A DNA stretch of 14,380 nucleotides, taken from positions 3,220 through 17,599 of the forward strand of contig FR892005.1 in assembly GCA_000434235.1 (NCBI GenBank), read 5' to 3'. The notes beneath the pieces were generated by a model. That model saw only the letters and a list, made by a program, of their open reading frames with translations. It did no database searches and was not told the origin of the DNA. Below, one piece after another: positions 1 through 7,941 of this stretch. The translations under genes and the position numbers were made by a program. How positions within the stretch are numbered: the stretch's first letter is position 1; every line of letters begins with the position of its first letter. This DNA is from Alistipes sp. CAG:268 (GTDB lineage Bacteria > Bacteroidota > Bacteroidia > Bacteroidales > Rikenellaceae).

Positions 1-362
1 TCTCGCCCGAGGACATCGTCAAGGCCCGCAAGGTGGTCGAGGACGTCTACATGGACGAGAAGATCGAGAAATACATCATCGACATCATCTTCGCCACGCG
101 CGAGCCGGCCGAATACAACCTCCAGAAGCTGCAGAACCTGATCGCCTACGGAGGTTCGCCGCGTGCGTCAATCTCGCTGGCCAAGGCCGCCCGGGCCTAC
201 GCCTTCATCCGCCGCCGCGGATACGTCATCCCCGAGGACGTGCGCGCCGTCTGCCACGACGTGCTGCGCCACCGCATCGGACTCACCTACGAGGCCGAGG
301 CCGAGAACATCACCTCGGAGGAGATCATCACCGATATCCTGAACAACGTAATTGTTCCCTGA
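1..362 (+). CDS. moxR: MoxR-family AAA+ ATPase, C-terminal part (5' end outside window)
   Basis: The reading frame is open from base 3 to the TGA at 360-362, giving the last 119 residues of a protein that usually has about 330. The visible part is the helical lid domain of a MoxR ATPase. It has a typical stretch with TREPAEYN, then the sensor-2-like GGSPRASISLAKAARA and GYVIPEDV. The Walker A and B motifs would lie upstream, outside the window. MoxR proteins are thought to act as chaperone-like ATPases that remodel or insert partners carrying von Willebrand A domains. That fits the DUF58 and VWA genes that follow. The next gene starts two bases after the stop, so the genes are almost certainly cotranscribed. 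A GTG at 33 is in frame but is internal to the protein, not a start. Confidence 0.93.
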   Translation, partial: SPEDIVKARKVVEDVYMDEKIEKYIIDIIFATREPAEYNLQKLQNLIAYGGSPRASISLAKAARAYAFIRRRGYVIPEDVRAVCHDVLRHRIGLTYEAEAENITSEEIITDILNNVIVP

Positions 363-364
363 CG

Positions 365-1249
365 ATGCAGGAGAGCGAAAACGATATTCTGAGGCGCGTC
401 CGCAAGATCGAGATCAAGACCCGCGGTCTGTCGAACGAGATCTTCGCCGGAAAGTACCATACGGCTTTCCGCGGACGGGGCATGTCGTTTTCCGAAGTGA
501 GGGAGTACCGCGCGGGCGACGACGTGCGCGACATCGACTGGAATGTCACGGCACGCTCGCGCAAGCCCCACATCAAGGTCTACGAAGAGGAGCGCGAGCT
601 GACGATGATGCTCGTCGTCGATGTCTCGGGATCGCGCATGTTCGGTTCGACCGAAAGGCTCAAGAAGAACATCATCACCGAAATCGCCGCCGTGCTGGCT
701 TTCTCGGCCGCCGAGAACAACGACAAGGTGGGGTGCATCTTCTTCTCGGACCGCGTCGAGAAGTTCATCCCCCCGAAGAAGGGGCGCAGCCACATCCTGA
801 TGATCATCCGCGAACTCATCGGCTTCCGGCCCGAATCGACCGGAACGAAGCTCTCCGAGCCCGTCCGTTTCCTGACCAATGTGAACAAGAAGCGGTGCAC
901 GACCTTCATCCTCTCGGACTTCATGGACTCGTCGCAGGACCGCTCGGCCCTCGACGACGCGCTGAAGATCGCCGGAGGCCGCCACGACCTGGTGGGCATC
1001 CGCGTCTATGACCCCCGCGAGACGGAGCTCCCCGACGTGGGGATCGTCGAGTTGCGCGACGCCGAAACGGGCCGCAAGGTGTGGGTCGATACCTCGTCGC
1101 GCGCCGTGCGCGACCACTACGCCGAATCGTGGCGGCAGCGCAGCGCCGAGATCGAGGCCACGCTCAAACACAACCGCATCGACACGGCCACCGTATCGAC
1201 CGACGGCGACTACGTGGCCGAACTGATGAAACTCTTCAAACAGCGATGA
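365..1249 (+). CDS. DUF58 domain protein of the moxR/bat operon
   Basis: This 294-residue cytoplasmic protein has no signal peptide and no membrane segment. Residues 46-65 carry the DUF58 signature, including YRAGDDVRDIDWNVTARS. A von Willebrand A-like fold follows, with an incomplete metal-site motif DVSGS at 86-90 and LSDFMDSS at 183-190 in the place of the later acidic loop. DUF58 proteins are nearly always encoded beside moxR and are presumed ATPase partners; their biochemical role is not settled. The ATG at 365 lies two bases after the moxR stop. The TGA overlaps the next ATG as ATGA (1246-1249), which implies translational coupling. There is no Shine-Dalgarno sequence before the start, as is usual in Bacteroidetes. 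The family call is firm; the function is inferred from neighbours. Confidence 0.93.
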   Translation: MQESENDILRRVRKIEIKTRGLSNEIFAGKYHTAFRGRGMSFSEVREYRAGDDVRDIDWNVTARSRKPHIKVYEEERELTMMLVVDVSGSRMFGSTERLKKNIITEIAAVLAFSAAENNDKVGCIFFSDRVEKFIPPKKGRSHILMIIRELIGFRPESTGTKLSEPVRFLTNVNKKRCTTFILSDFMDSSQDRSALDDALKIAGGRHDLVGIRVYDPRETELPDVGIVELRDAETGRKVWVDTSSRAVRDHYAESWRQRSAEIEATLKHNRIDTATVSTDGDYVAELMKLFKQR

Positions 1250-2217
1250 AACGACTCTTTGCCATAGCGCTCCTCCTGCTGGCGGGCGCAACGGCCGCGG
1301 CGCAGCAGACGCCGCGGGTCACGGCGCACGTTGAACCGGACAGCATCGCCATCGGCGACCGGTTCGACTACGTCATCGACGTCGAGAAGGATCTGGTGCA
1401 GGTGGTCGAGTTCCCCGAGTTCGAGGACCCGAAGGGGCAGATCGAACTGGTCGAGAGCCTGCCGGTCGATACGCTCGAGCGCGACGGACGCCACCTGAAG
1501 CTCCGCAAGCGCTACCGCCTGGCCGCCTTCGACGAGGGACACTACAACCTCGGCACGGCCCACGTGCTCTACGCCGACAAGAACATCCTCGACACGCTGT
1601 CGAGCCGCGACTCGATCTATCTGAAGGTCGGGACCTTCGAGATCGACTCCACCTCTCAGTCGATCTACGACGTGAAGGACCTGCACAACCTGCCGTTCCG
1701 GCTGGGCGAAATCCGCACCTACCTCATCTGGGGCGCCGCGGCGCTGCTGCTCATTGCAGCCGCAGCCTGGGGGCTCGTGCGGTGGCTCCGCAGCCGCGGC
1801 AAACGAATCGGCGACCTCTTCCGCCCGGCCCCGCCCCTGCCGCCGCACGTCGCGGCCATCCAGGCCCTCGAGGCGCTGCACAACCAGAAACTCTGGCAGA
1901 ACAACCGCCACAAGCAGTACTACTCGGGCATCACCGACATCCTGCGCACCTACATTGCGGCCCGCTGGGAGATAGGCGCCATGGAGATGACCTCCGACGA
2001 GATCATCGCGGCGATGCAGCCCGTCGAACTGCCCGACAAGGCCCGCATGGACCTCACGGCGATCCTCCGCGTGGCCGACCTGGTGAAGTTCGCCAAGGCG
2101 GCCCCCGAGGCCGAAGAGAACGAGGCCTGCTACCTGAAGGCCTACTATTTCGTCGAGGAGACCAAGCTCGTCGAGGAGGATGCTCCCACCGAAGGTCCCG
2201 ACCCGACGCAACCCTAA
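1246..2217 (+). CDS. Membrane-anchored BatD/DUF4381-like protein of the bat operon
   Basis: This protein has 323 residues. A signal peptide (residues 1-20, cleavage probably after ATAAAQ) is followed by a periplasmic beta-rich domain (about 22-135) that resembles one domain of BatD. A single membrane helix spans about 159-179. The cytoplasmic tail (about 185-305) contains LWQNNRHKQYYSGITDIL and AMEMTSDEII, the pattern seen in DUF4381-type proteins. It would present one face to the periplasm and one to the MoxR/DUF58 side. The frame is open upstream to 1081, but the ATG at 1246 gives a proper signal peptide and a 4-base overlap with the DUF58 gene, so it is the chosen start. The protein is much shorter than a classical BatD (roughly 550-600 residues). 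Function is inferred from context. Confidence 0.85.
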   Translation: MKRLFAIALLLLAGATAAAQQTPRVTAHVEPDSIAIGDRFDYVIDVEKDLVQVVEFPEFEDPKGQIELVESLPVDTLERDGRHLKLRKRYRLAAFDEGHYNLGTAHVLYADKNILDTLSSRDSIYLKVGTFEIDSTSQSIYDVKDLHNLPFRLGEIRTYLIWGAAALLLIAAAAWGLVRWLRSRGKRIGDLFRPAPPLPPHVAAIQALEALHNQKLWQNNRHKQYYSGITDILRTYIAARWEIGAMEMTSDEIIAAMQPVELPDKARMDLTAILRVADLVKFAKAAPEAEENEACYLKAYYFVEETKLVEEDAPTEGPDPTQP

Positions 2218-2230
2218 AACGGCAAGAACG

Positions 2231-3022
2231 ATGTACAGAATGCTTTGCATACTCCTCGTCCTCCTTGCAGCCACGGAAGCAACGGCCCAGCAGATGCCCG
2301 AACGGTCGCTGGTGCGCAAGGGCAACCGGCAATACAACAAGGGAGAGTACGGGGAGGCGATCAAACGCTACGAGGAGGCACTGAAGGCGGCCCCCGAATC
2401 CTTCGAGGCCACCTACAACCTCGGCAACGCCCTCTACAAGGCCGAACGGTTCGACACCGCCGAACAGACCATCCTCCGGGCCACAGCCGACACGCTGCGC
2501 ACGGACAACGAGCTGGCCGAGACCTACTACAACCTCGGCAACGCCCAGTTCAAGCAGAAGAAGTACAAGGAGGCGCTCGAAAGCTACAAGCAATCGCTGC
2601 GACTCAACCCCTCCGACATGGAGGCCAAGTACAACTATGCCTACACCAAGCGGCTGCTCGACGACCAGAACAAGGACGGCGGCGGTGGCGGCAACGACCA
2701 GCAGAACCAGGACCAGAATCAGAACCAGCAGAACCAGAACGGCCAGGGGCAGCAAAACCCGCAGCAGGGCGACAACAAGCAGCAGCAGGGCGACAACAAT
2801 CCGAACAAGAAGCAGGACGGCGACCCGCAGCAGCAGCCCGCGAAGCCCGATAACAGCCAGGGCGACAAGGGCGACGGAAAGGGACAGCCCACCCCTTCGG
2901 GCATCTCGCCTCAGGAGCAGGAGCAGATGCTCGACGCCATCCAGGCCCAGGAGGACAAGACGCAGGAGAAGCTCAAGGAGAAGCGCCAGGGCGTCGTGGT
3001 CCGCGGCAAGAAAAACTGGTAA
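2231..3022 (+). CDS. batC: TPR protein with Gln/Asn-rich tail, BatC-like
   Basis: This protein has 263 residues. A signal peptide (1-19, ending EATAQ) is followed by tetratricopeptide repeats over about 25-140, with the recurring phrases TYNLGNALYK and YYNLGNAQFK. A hydrophilic Gln/Asn/Gly/Lys-rich stretch covers about 147-220. A conserved-looking C-terminus has SPQEQEQMLDAIQAQEDKTQ and ends KKNW, which is the usual BatC tail. It is expected in the periplasm or at the membrane face as a scaffold for the VWA partners. An in-frame ATG at 2180 would overlap the upstream gene by 38 bases and spoil the signal peptide. The ATG at 2231 is therefore preferred; a second ATG at 2240 is also possible. 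In the bat operons I recall, batC follows batB, whereas here it precedes batA. Confidence 0.88.
   Translation: MYRMLCILLVLLAATEATAQQMPERSLVRKGNRQYNKGEYGEAIKRYEEALKAAPESFEATYNLGNALYKAERFDTAEQTILRATADTLRTDNELAETYYNLGNAQFKQKKYKEALESYKQSLRLNPSDMEAKYNYAYTKRLLDDQNKDGGGGGNDQQNQDQNQNQQNQNGQGQQNPQQGDNKQQQGDNNPNKKQDGDPQQQPAKPDNSQGDKGDGKGQPTPSGISPQEQEQMLDAIQAQEDKTQEKLKEKRQGVVVRGKKNW
2669..2890 (+). repeat. Low-complexity Gln/Asn-codon tract inside the BatC-like gene
   Basis: Codons for Gln, Asn, Gly, Asp and Lys dominate here. CAGAAC/CAGCAG-type units recur with small changes, for example cagaaccagga and cagcagaaccagaac. The tract encodes the disordered linker between the TPR domain and the C-terminal helix. 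It is a degenerate rather than an exact tandem repeat. Confidence 0.75.
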
Positions 3023-3034
3023 AACGACACGACC

Positions 3035-4024
3035 ATGCATTTCGCATCACCCCATTATCTGTGGCTGCTGACGCTGCTCGCACCGATGATCGCCTACTAC
3101 GTCTGGCGGACGATGCAGGGCGGCGCAGCCATCCAGATCTCGACCGTCGAGGGCGTCGCACGCGCCCCGAAGAGCGTGCGCTACTACCTGCGCCACCTGC
3201 CCTTCGCATTGCGGGCCGCCGCCTTCGGGCTGCTCGTCGTCGCACTGGCACGGCCGCAGCAGATCGAACAGAACGTACGCACCTCCTCCGAAGGCATCGA
3301 CATCATGCTGGCCATCGACGTCTCGGCCTCGATGCTGGCCCGCGACTTCGAGCCCGACCGCATCACGGCGGCCAAGGAGGTGGCCGGATCGTTCATCTCC
3401 GACCGTTACGGCGACCGCATCGGACTGGTGGCCTTTGCCGCCGAAGCCTTCACGCAGAGCCCCCTGACCACCGATCAGAGCACCCTGCAGACGCTGCTCG
3501 CGCAGATCCGCAGCGGCCTGATCGACGACAGCGGCACAGCCATCGGCAACGGACTGGCCACGGCCATCAACCGCCTGCGCGAAAGCGATGCCAAGTCGAA
3601 GGTCGTCATCCTGCTCACCGACGGCGTGAACAACCGCGGCGAGATCACCCCGATCACCGCCGCCGAGATCGCCAAGGCGCAGAACATCCGCGTCTACACG
3701 ATCGGCGTGGGCACCGAGGGGATGGCCCCCTATCCGGCCGTGGACATGTTCGGCAACATCACCTTCGTCAAGCAGAAAGTCGAGATCGACGAGAAGACCC
3801 TCACGGCCATGGCCGAGATGACCGGAGGCCGCTATTTCCGCGCCACGGACAACGCCAAGCTCAAGGCCATCTACGACGAGATCAACCAGCTCGAGAAGAG
3901 CAAGGTCGAGGTCACCGAGCACCTCTCCTACCACGAGCAGTTCCTTGCGTGGGTGCTCGCGGCGCTGGGGCTGCTGCTGGCCGAGTTCCTCCTCGCGAAC
4001 CTCGTGCTGAAACGAATACCGTAA
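3035..4024 (+). CDS. batA: VWA-domain membrane protein BatA-like
   Basis: This protein has 329 residues. Membrane segments are predicted at about 8-25, 57-73 and 303-325, with a von Willebrand A domain between the second and third. The metal-ion-dependent adhesion site is intact: DVSAS at 95-99, the Thr of GTAIG at 168, and TDG at 196-198. The segment AVDMFGNITFVKQ before EIDEKTL is typical of BatA. BatA and BatB are linked to aerotolerance and envelope integrity in Bacteroides and related bacteria, probably working with MoxR. The start ATG is 12 bases after the BatC-like stop, and the next gene begins 16 bases after this stop. The protein and BatB are diverged paralogues sharing an N-terminal pattern like ANPQYLWLL / ASPHYLWLL and a DVSxSMLAxDFEP motif. 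Confidence 0.93.
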   Translation: MHFASPHYLWLLTLLAPMIAYYVWRTMQGGAAIQISTVEGVARAPKSVRYYLRHLPFALRAAAFGLLVVALARPQQIEQNVRTSSEGIDIMLAIDVSASMLARDFEPDRITAAKEVAGSFISDRYGDRIGLVAFAAEAFTQSPLTTDQSTLQTLLAQIRSGLIDDSGTAIGNGLATAINRLRESDAKSKVVILLTDGVNNRGEITPITAAEIAKAQNIRVYTIGVGTEGMAPYPAVDMFGNITFVKQKVEIDEKTLTAMAEMTGGRYFRATDNAKLKAIYDEINQLEKSKVEVTEHLSYHEQFLAWVLAALGLLLAEFLLANLVLKRIP

Positions 4025-4040
4025 AAAACGCACTACGCAC

Positions 4041-5069
4041 ATGTTCCGATTTGCCAATCCGCAATACCTCTGGCTGCTCGCCGCCCTTCCGGTGCTCGCG
4101 GCCCTCTTCTGGCTGGCCATGCGCAACCGCCGCAGGCGGCTGGCCCGCTTCGGCCGTCCGGAGGTGCTCGACGGGCTGATGCCCGAAGTCTCGAACGGCC
4201 GCGTGGTCATCAAGTTCCTGCTCTTCGCCGCGGCCGTGCTGCTGATCGCACTGGCGGCGGCCCGCCCGCAGTTCGGGTCGAAACTCCGCGAGGAGAAGGC
4301 CCAGGGCATCGAGATGATGCTGGTGGTCGATGTCTCGAACTCGATGCTCGCCGAAGACTTCGAGCCCAACCGCCTCGAGCGGACCAAATACGCCATCGGC
4401 AAGCTCTTCGACGGGCTCAAGCAGGACCGCGTGGGTCTGATCGTCTTCGCCGGCGAGCCGAAGGTGCAGCTGCCCATCACCTCGGACTACCGCATGGCCC
4501 GGGCCTTTGCCCGCCGCATCGACCCCTCGCTGGTTTCGGTGCAGGGCACGGCTGTCGGCAAGGCGCTCGAACAGGCGCTGCTCTCCTTCTCGGGCGACAC
4601 GGAGCAGCCGCACGGCCGCGTGGTGATCCTCATCACCGACGGCGAAAATCACGAGGACGACGCCCTGGCCGTGGCCGAACGGGCCGCCAAACAGGGCATC
4701 CGCATCTACACGATCGGCATCGGCACGCCCGAGGGGGCCCCGATCCAGATCGACGGAGAGTTCATCAAGGACGAGCAGGGCGAAATGGTCGTCTCGAAGC
4801 TCAACGAGCAGATGCTCGCCCAGATCGCCGAGACGACCGGCGGAGCCTACGTCCGCGCCACGAAGCAGGATATCGGTCTCGACGAGATCGTCAAGGAGAT
4901 CAATTCGATGGAGCAGGCGGAGCTCTCGACCCTGCGCTTCGAGGAGTTCAACGAGCAGTACCAGTACCTGCTCATCGCCGCCCTCGTGCTGTTGCTGGCC
5001 GAATTCCTGCTCCTGCCGCGCCGCAACCCGCTGCTGGCCCACCTGAACATCTTCCGCGAGAAGAGGTAA
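4041..5069 (+). CDS. batB: VWA-domain membrane protein BatB-like
   Basis: This protein has 342 residues. Membrane segments lie at about 10-26, 57-74 and 308-325, around a von Willebrand A domain. The metal-binding residues are present: DVSNS at 97-101, Thr170 in GTAVG, and TDGENH at 200-205. The topology matches BatA: a short N-terminal hairpin in the membrane, the VWA domain outside the bilayer, and one C-terminal anchor. The tail after the last helix is short and basic (ending EKR). It is the last recognisable bat gene here. The next gene begins 54 bases downstream and is an enzyme, not BatD or a BatE-type protein. The BatA/BatB assignment rests on order and motifs, so the names could be swapped without changing the family call. 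Confidence 0.92.
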   Translation: MFRFANPQYLWLLAALPVLAALFWLAMRNRRRRLARFGRPEVLDGLMPEVSNGRVVIKFLLFAAAVLLIALAAARPQFGSKLREEKAQGIEMMLVVDVSNSMLAEDFEPNRLERTKYAIGKLFDGLKQDRVGLIVFAGEPKVQLPITSDYRMARAFARRIDPSLVSVQGTAVGKALEQALLSFSGDTEQPHGRVVILITDGENHEDDALAVAERAAKQGIRIYTIGIGTPEGAPIQIDGEFIKDEQGEMVVSKLNEQMLAQIAETTGGAYVRATKQDIGLDEIVKEINSMEQAELSTLRFEEFNEQYQYLLIAALVLLLAEFLLLPRRNPLLAHLNIFREKR

Positions 5070-5123
5070 CCGCCCGGCAGGGGCCGAATACGCCCGGAAC
5101 TCGACACGAAACCGAACAAGAAT

Positions 5124-5957
5124 ATGACCCGATTCAAGGACAAATGCGTGCTGATCACCGGCGGAGGCTCGGGCATCGGCCGGATCATGGGCCGGCTGGC
5201 GCTCGAACGGGGTGCCCGCAAGGTCGTCGTATGGGACATCGACGAGCGCAACATCGCCGCCTCGCTGGCGGCCTACGCCGCCCCGGAACGGACGGCGGGT
5301 TACCGCGCGGACGTTTCGGACCGCCGGCAGGTCGAGGAGACCTTCGCCCGCACGACGGCCGAATGCGGTCCGGTGGAGATCCTCATCAACTGCGCCGGCA
5401 TCATCACCGGCAACAAGACCTTCGACCGCCAGACCCCCGAAGAGATCGAACGCACGATGGCCGTCAATGCCACGGCCCCGATGTACCTCACGCTGCAGGC
5501 CCTGCCCGGCATGCTGGAGCGCAACGAGGGGCACATCTGCAACATCGCCTCGGCCGCCGGGATGATCTCCAATCCCCGCATGTCGGTCTACGCAGCAAGC
5601 AAGTGGGCCGTCATCGGGTGGTCGGACTCCCTGCGCATCGAGCTGCAGGAGGCCCGCAGCGGGGTGCATGTCACCACCGTAGCCCCCTACTACATCGCCA
5701 CGGGCATGTTTGCCGGCGTCCGTTCGCGTCTGGTGCCGATCCTCGATCCCGAGAAGACGGCCCGCCGCATCGTGCGTGCCGTCGAGCACAACCGCACCTT
5801 CCGCGGTCTGCCGTGGGGATTCCACTTCATCCGTCTGGTCCAGGGACTGCTGCCCGACAAGCTGTTCGACGCCCTGGTCGGCAACGCGATGGGGATCTAC
5901 CGCACGATGGACCACTTCACCGGACGACGCACCCCCAACCACACATCCAACCGATAA
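5124..5957 (+). CDS. Short-chain dehydrogenase/reductase (SDR), classical type
   Basis: This protein has 277 residues. Its Rossmann motif is TGGGSGIG (12-19). An acidic pair in VVVWDIDE (Asp38, Asp40) at the end of strand 2 suggests NAD(H) rather than NADP(H). NCAG at 89-92 replaces the usual NNAG. The catalytic set is complete: Asn115, Ser143, Tyr156 and Lys160 (YAASK). The sequence style resembles the SDR16C/retinol-dehydrogenase-like branch acting on lipophilic alcohols and aldehydes; this is a judgement by eye. The C-terminal 60 residues are hydrophobic in parts (FHFIRLVQGLLPDKLF) and could associate with a membrane. It lies 54 bases after batB with no visible promoter, and 11 bases before an aldehyde dehydrogenase, so the two are likely an operon. 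The substrate is unknown. Confidence 0.92.
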   Translation: MTRFKDKCVLITGGGSGIGRIMGRLALERGARKVVVWDIDERNIAASLAAYAAPERTAGYRADVSDRRQVEETFARTTAECGPVEILINCAGIITGNKTFDRQTPEEIERTMAVNATAPMYLTLQALPGMLERNEGHICNIASAAGMISNPRMSVYAASKWAVIGWSDSLRIELQEARSGVHVTTVAPYYIATGMFAGVRSRLVPILDPEKTARRIVRAVEHNRTFRGLPWGFHFIRLVQGLLPDKLFDALVGNAMGIYRTMDHFTGRRTPNHTSNR

Positions 5958-5968
5958 ACCGAAGCGCC

Positions 5969-7351
5969 ATGACACCCGCAAGCACCTCCTCAGACCGCAT
6001 CGCCGCAATCCGCGCGGCCCAGAATGCCTATTTCCGCACGGGAGCCACCCTCCCGGCCGGTTTCCGCCGCACGATGCTCCGCCGCCTGGAGCAGGCGCTC
6101 GTGCAGTGGGAGGGAGCGCTGTGTGAGGCGCTGTGGCTGGACCTGCACAAATCGCCCGAGGAGGCCTACCTCACCGAGCTGAGCATCGTGCGGGGCGAGG
6201 TGCGCCACCACCTGCGCCACCTCGGGCACTGGATGCGTCCCGAGCACCGGCCGACGCCGCTCAAGCTGCAGCCCTCGTTGAGCCGCATCCTCTCCGAACC
6301 GCTCGGCACGGCACTCATCGTCGCCCCGTGGAACTACCCCGTGCAGCTGCTGCTCAACCCCCTGGTGGGGGCCATTTCGGCCGGATGCACCGCCGTGCTC
6401 AAACCCTCGCCCTACACCCCGCACGTGGCCGACACCCTTGCACGGATGATCGCCCAGATCTACGACGAAGAGTATGTCGCCGTCGTACAGGGCCACCGCG
6501 ATGTCAATACACTCCTGCTCCGCGAACGCTGGGACCTGATCTTCTTCACCGGAAGCCCCGAACTGGGCCGCATCGTCATGGAGGCGGCCGCACGCCACCT
6601 GACCCCCGTCGTCCTGGAGCTGGGCGGCAAGAGCCCCTGCATTGTGGACAGCGGCGCCAATATCGGGATCGCCGCACGCCGCATCGCCTGGGGCAAGACG
6701 CTCAATGCCGGGCAGACCTGCATCGCCCCCGACTACCTGCTGCTCCACCGCTCGCTCCTCGAGGAGTTCCCGGCAGCCTACGCCCGGGCCATCAGGCAGC
6801 TGCACGGCGACGACCCGCAGCGCAGCCGCCACTACGTCCGCCTGGTCAATGACCGGGCCTTCGACCGCGTGGCCGGCTACCTCCGCCAGGGAAAGATTCT
6901 CACAGGCGGGCGCACCGACCGCTCGGAGCGCTACATCGAACCGACACTGCTCGCGGAGGTCGATCCCGACGCTCCGGTCATGCGGGAGGAGATTTTCGGG
7001 CCCGTACTGCCGGTCATTCCGTTCGACACGGCGCAGCAGGTCGTCGATTTCGTCACCTCGCGTGAAAAGCCGCTGGCGCTCTACTACTTCGGGCCCGAGC
7101 GGACAGGCCGCGACGTGCTGCTGCACACCTCGTCGGGCGGCGCCTGCCTCAACGACACGATCATGCACATCGCCAACGAGCAGATCCCCTTCGGCGGAGT
7201 AGGCAACTCGGGCATGGGCCGCTACCACGGCCGCGACAGCTTCGACGCCTTCTCGCACCGCCGGGCCACGGTGACCACCCCGACCTGGATCGATCCGCCG
7301 TTCCGCTACATGCCCTACCGCTTCTTCCGCTGGGTCAAGCGCATCCTCTGA
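5969..7351 (+). CDS. Aldehyde dehydrogenase, class-3 (ALDH3-like) type
   Basis: This 460-residue protein is near the usual length of ALDH3-type enzymes, which oxidise aliphatic and aromatic aldehydes to acids with NAD(P)+. Visible motifs are VAPWNYP (118-124), AVLKPS (142-147), FTGSPELG (193-200), LELGGKSP with the general-base Glu217, and GQTC with the nucleophile Cys251. EEIFGPVLP (340-348) and PFGGVGNSGMG (407-417) follow. The C-terminus is basic and aromatic (FRYMPYRFFRWVKRIL), reminiscent of membrane-associated fatty aldehyde dehydrogenases, though no clear transmembrane helix is present. The frame is open far upstream, but the ATG at 5969, 11 bases after the SDR stop, is the natural start. 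With the SDR it could complete an alcohol-to-acid route; this is inferred from adjacency. Confidence 0.94.
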   Translation: MTPASTSSDRIAAIRAAQNAYFRTGATLPAGFRRTMLRRLEQALVQWEGALCEALWLDLHKSPEEAYLTELSIVRGEVRHHLRHLGHWMRPEHRPTPLKLQPSLSRILSEPLGTALIVAPWNYPVQLLLNPLVGAISAGCTAVLKPSPYTPHVADTLARMIAQIYDEEYVAVVQGHRDVNTLLLRERWDLIFFTGSPELGRIVMEAAARHLTPVVLELGGKSPCIVDSGANIGIAARRIAWGKTLNAGQTCIAPDYLLLHRSLLEEFPAAYARAIRQLHGDDPQRSRHYVRLVNDRAFDRVAGYLRQGKILTGGRTDRSERYIEPTLLAEVDPDAPVMREEIFGPVLPVIPFDTAQQVVDFVTSREKPLALYYFGPERTGRDVLLHTSSGGACLNDTIMHIANEQIPFGGVGNSGMGRYHGRDSFDAFSHRRATVTTPTWIDPPFRYMPYRFFRWVKRIL

Positions 7352-7419
7352 CCGCCGTCCGCGCCCGTCCGCTGCGGAGCGCAGCAAAAAATCACCGGAG
7401 GCCGGGGTCTCGCGGGAAA

Positions 7420-7434
7420 TTTTTCGTATCTTTG
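7420..7434 (+). promoter_or_regulatory. Promoter of the RNase P RNA gene, -7 box
   Basis: TATCTTTG at 7427-7434 matches the Bacteroidetes -7 consensus TAnnTTTG exactly. It is directly preceded by TTTTTCG (7420-7426). Transcription would start around 7439-7441, at the first base of the P1 helix of the RNA. No convincing -33 TTTG is seen at the expected distance. Confidence 0.8.
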
Positions 7435-7438
7435 CAGC

Positions 7439-7850
7439 GCAGGTCCGCTCTGTCGCCGCCGGCGCAAGCCGGGGGAGGAAAGTCCGGGCAACACAGAGCG
7501 CCACGCAAGCTAACGACTTGACAGCCGTGAGGTTGTGGGAGCGTAACAGAGAATGACCGCCCGCCGGCGGAAGATTCGGGACACGACGGGATCCGTGCGA
7601 TGCCGCAGGTCTCCGGCTCCGAACGGCGGGTAAGGGTGAAAAGGCGGGGTAAGAGCCCACCGCGGAGGCAGCAATGTCATCCGGCCGTACGTCCCGTGGG
7701 TTGCAAGACCGTGTATACCGGCAATCAAGGATGGCTCGTCCGATGTCGGGGGGTAGGTTGCTTGAGGCGGCAGGTGACTGCCGTCGTAGATAAATGACAG
7801 AGACCCGGAGTCCGCTCCGGGGACAGAACCCGGCTTACAGGGCCTGCAAA
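7439..7850 (+). ncRNA. rnpB: RNase P RNA, bacterial class A
   Basis: This is the catalytic RNA that trims tRNA 5' leaders. The conserved 5' element GAGGAAAGTCCGGGC lies at 7475-7489. The 3' conserved element ACAGAACCCGGCTTAC lies at 7823-7838, preceded by TAGATAAATGACAGAG near 7787-7802. The ends pair: GCAGGTCC at 7439-7446 with GGGCCTGC at 7840-7847 forms helix P1 with one G-U pair. The length of about 410 bases fits class A. Short reading frames that cross the region are not genes. Exact ends are estimated from P1; the 5' end agrees with the promoter. Confidence 0.97.
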
Positions 7851-7854
7851 GCAG

Positions 7855-7890
7855 AACGAGGGGTATCCCGCAGGGGAGCCCCTCGTTTCG
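7855..7890 (+). terminator. Inverted repeat between rnpB and the convergent radical SAM gene
   Basis: AACGAGGGG (7855-7863) and CCCCTCGTT (7879-7887) are perfect 9-base arms with a 15-base loop, followed by T and then CGTGTT. It starts eight bases after the P1 helix of RNase P RNA. The T-tract is short, so termination may be weak. The symmetric arms could also serve the minus-strand gene ending at 7942. A second small hairpin (GGCGG-TTAT-CCGCC, 7898-7911) follows. Confidence 0.65.
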
Positions 7891-7941
7891 TGTTCCGGGC
7901 GGTTATCCGCCACAGGACTGTCCGACCCGCACCCGGAGAGG

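Noticed and set aside
3912..6008. Long minus-strand open frame of 698 codons over batB and the SDR gene
   Set aside because: It lies antisense to two genes with complete family motifs. The translation is low in complexity, with repeated Arg, Gly and Asp, as expected from high-GC codon use on the opposite strand.
7371..7391. Hairpin GCTGCG-GAG-CGCAGC followed by AAAAAA after the aldehyde dehydrogenase gene
   Set aside because: The tract after the stem is A, not T, on the transcribed strand. The six-base stem with a 3-base loop is not a convincing intrinsic terminator.
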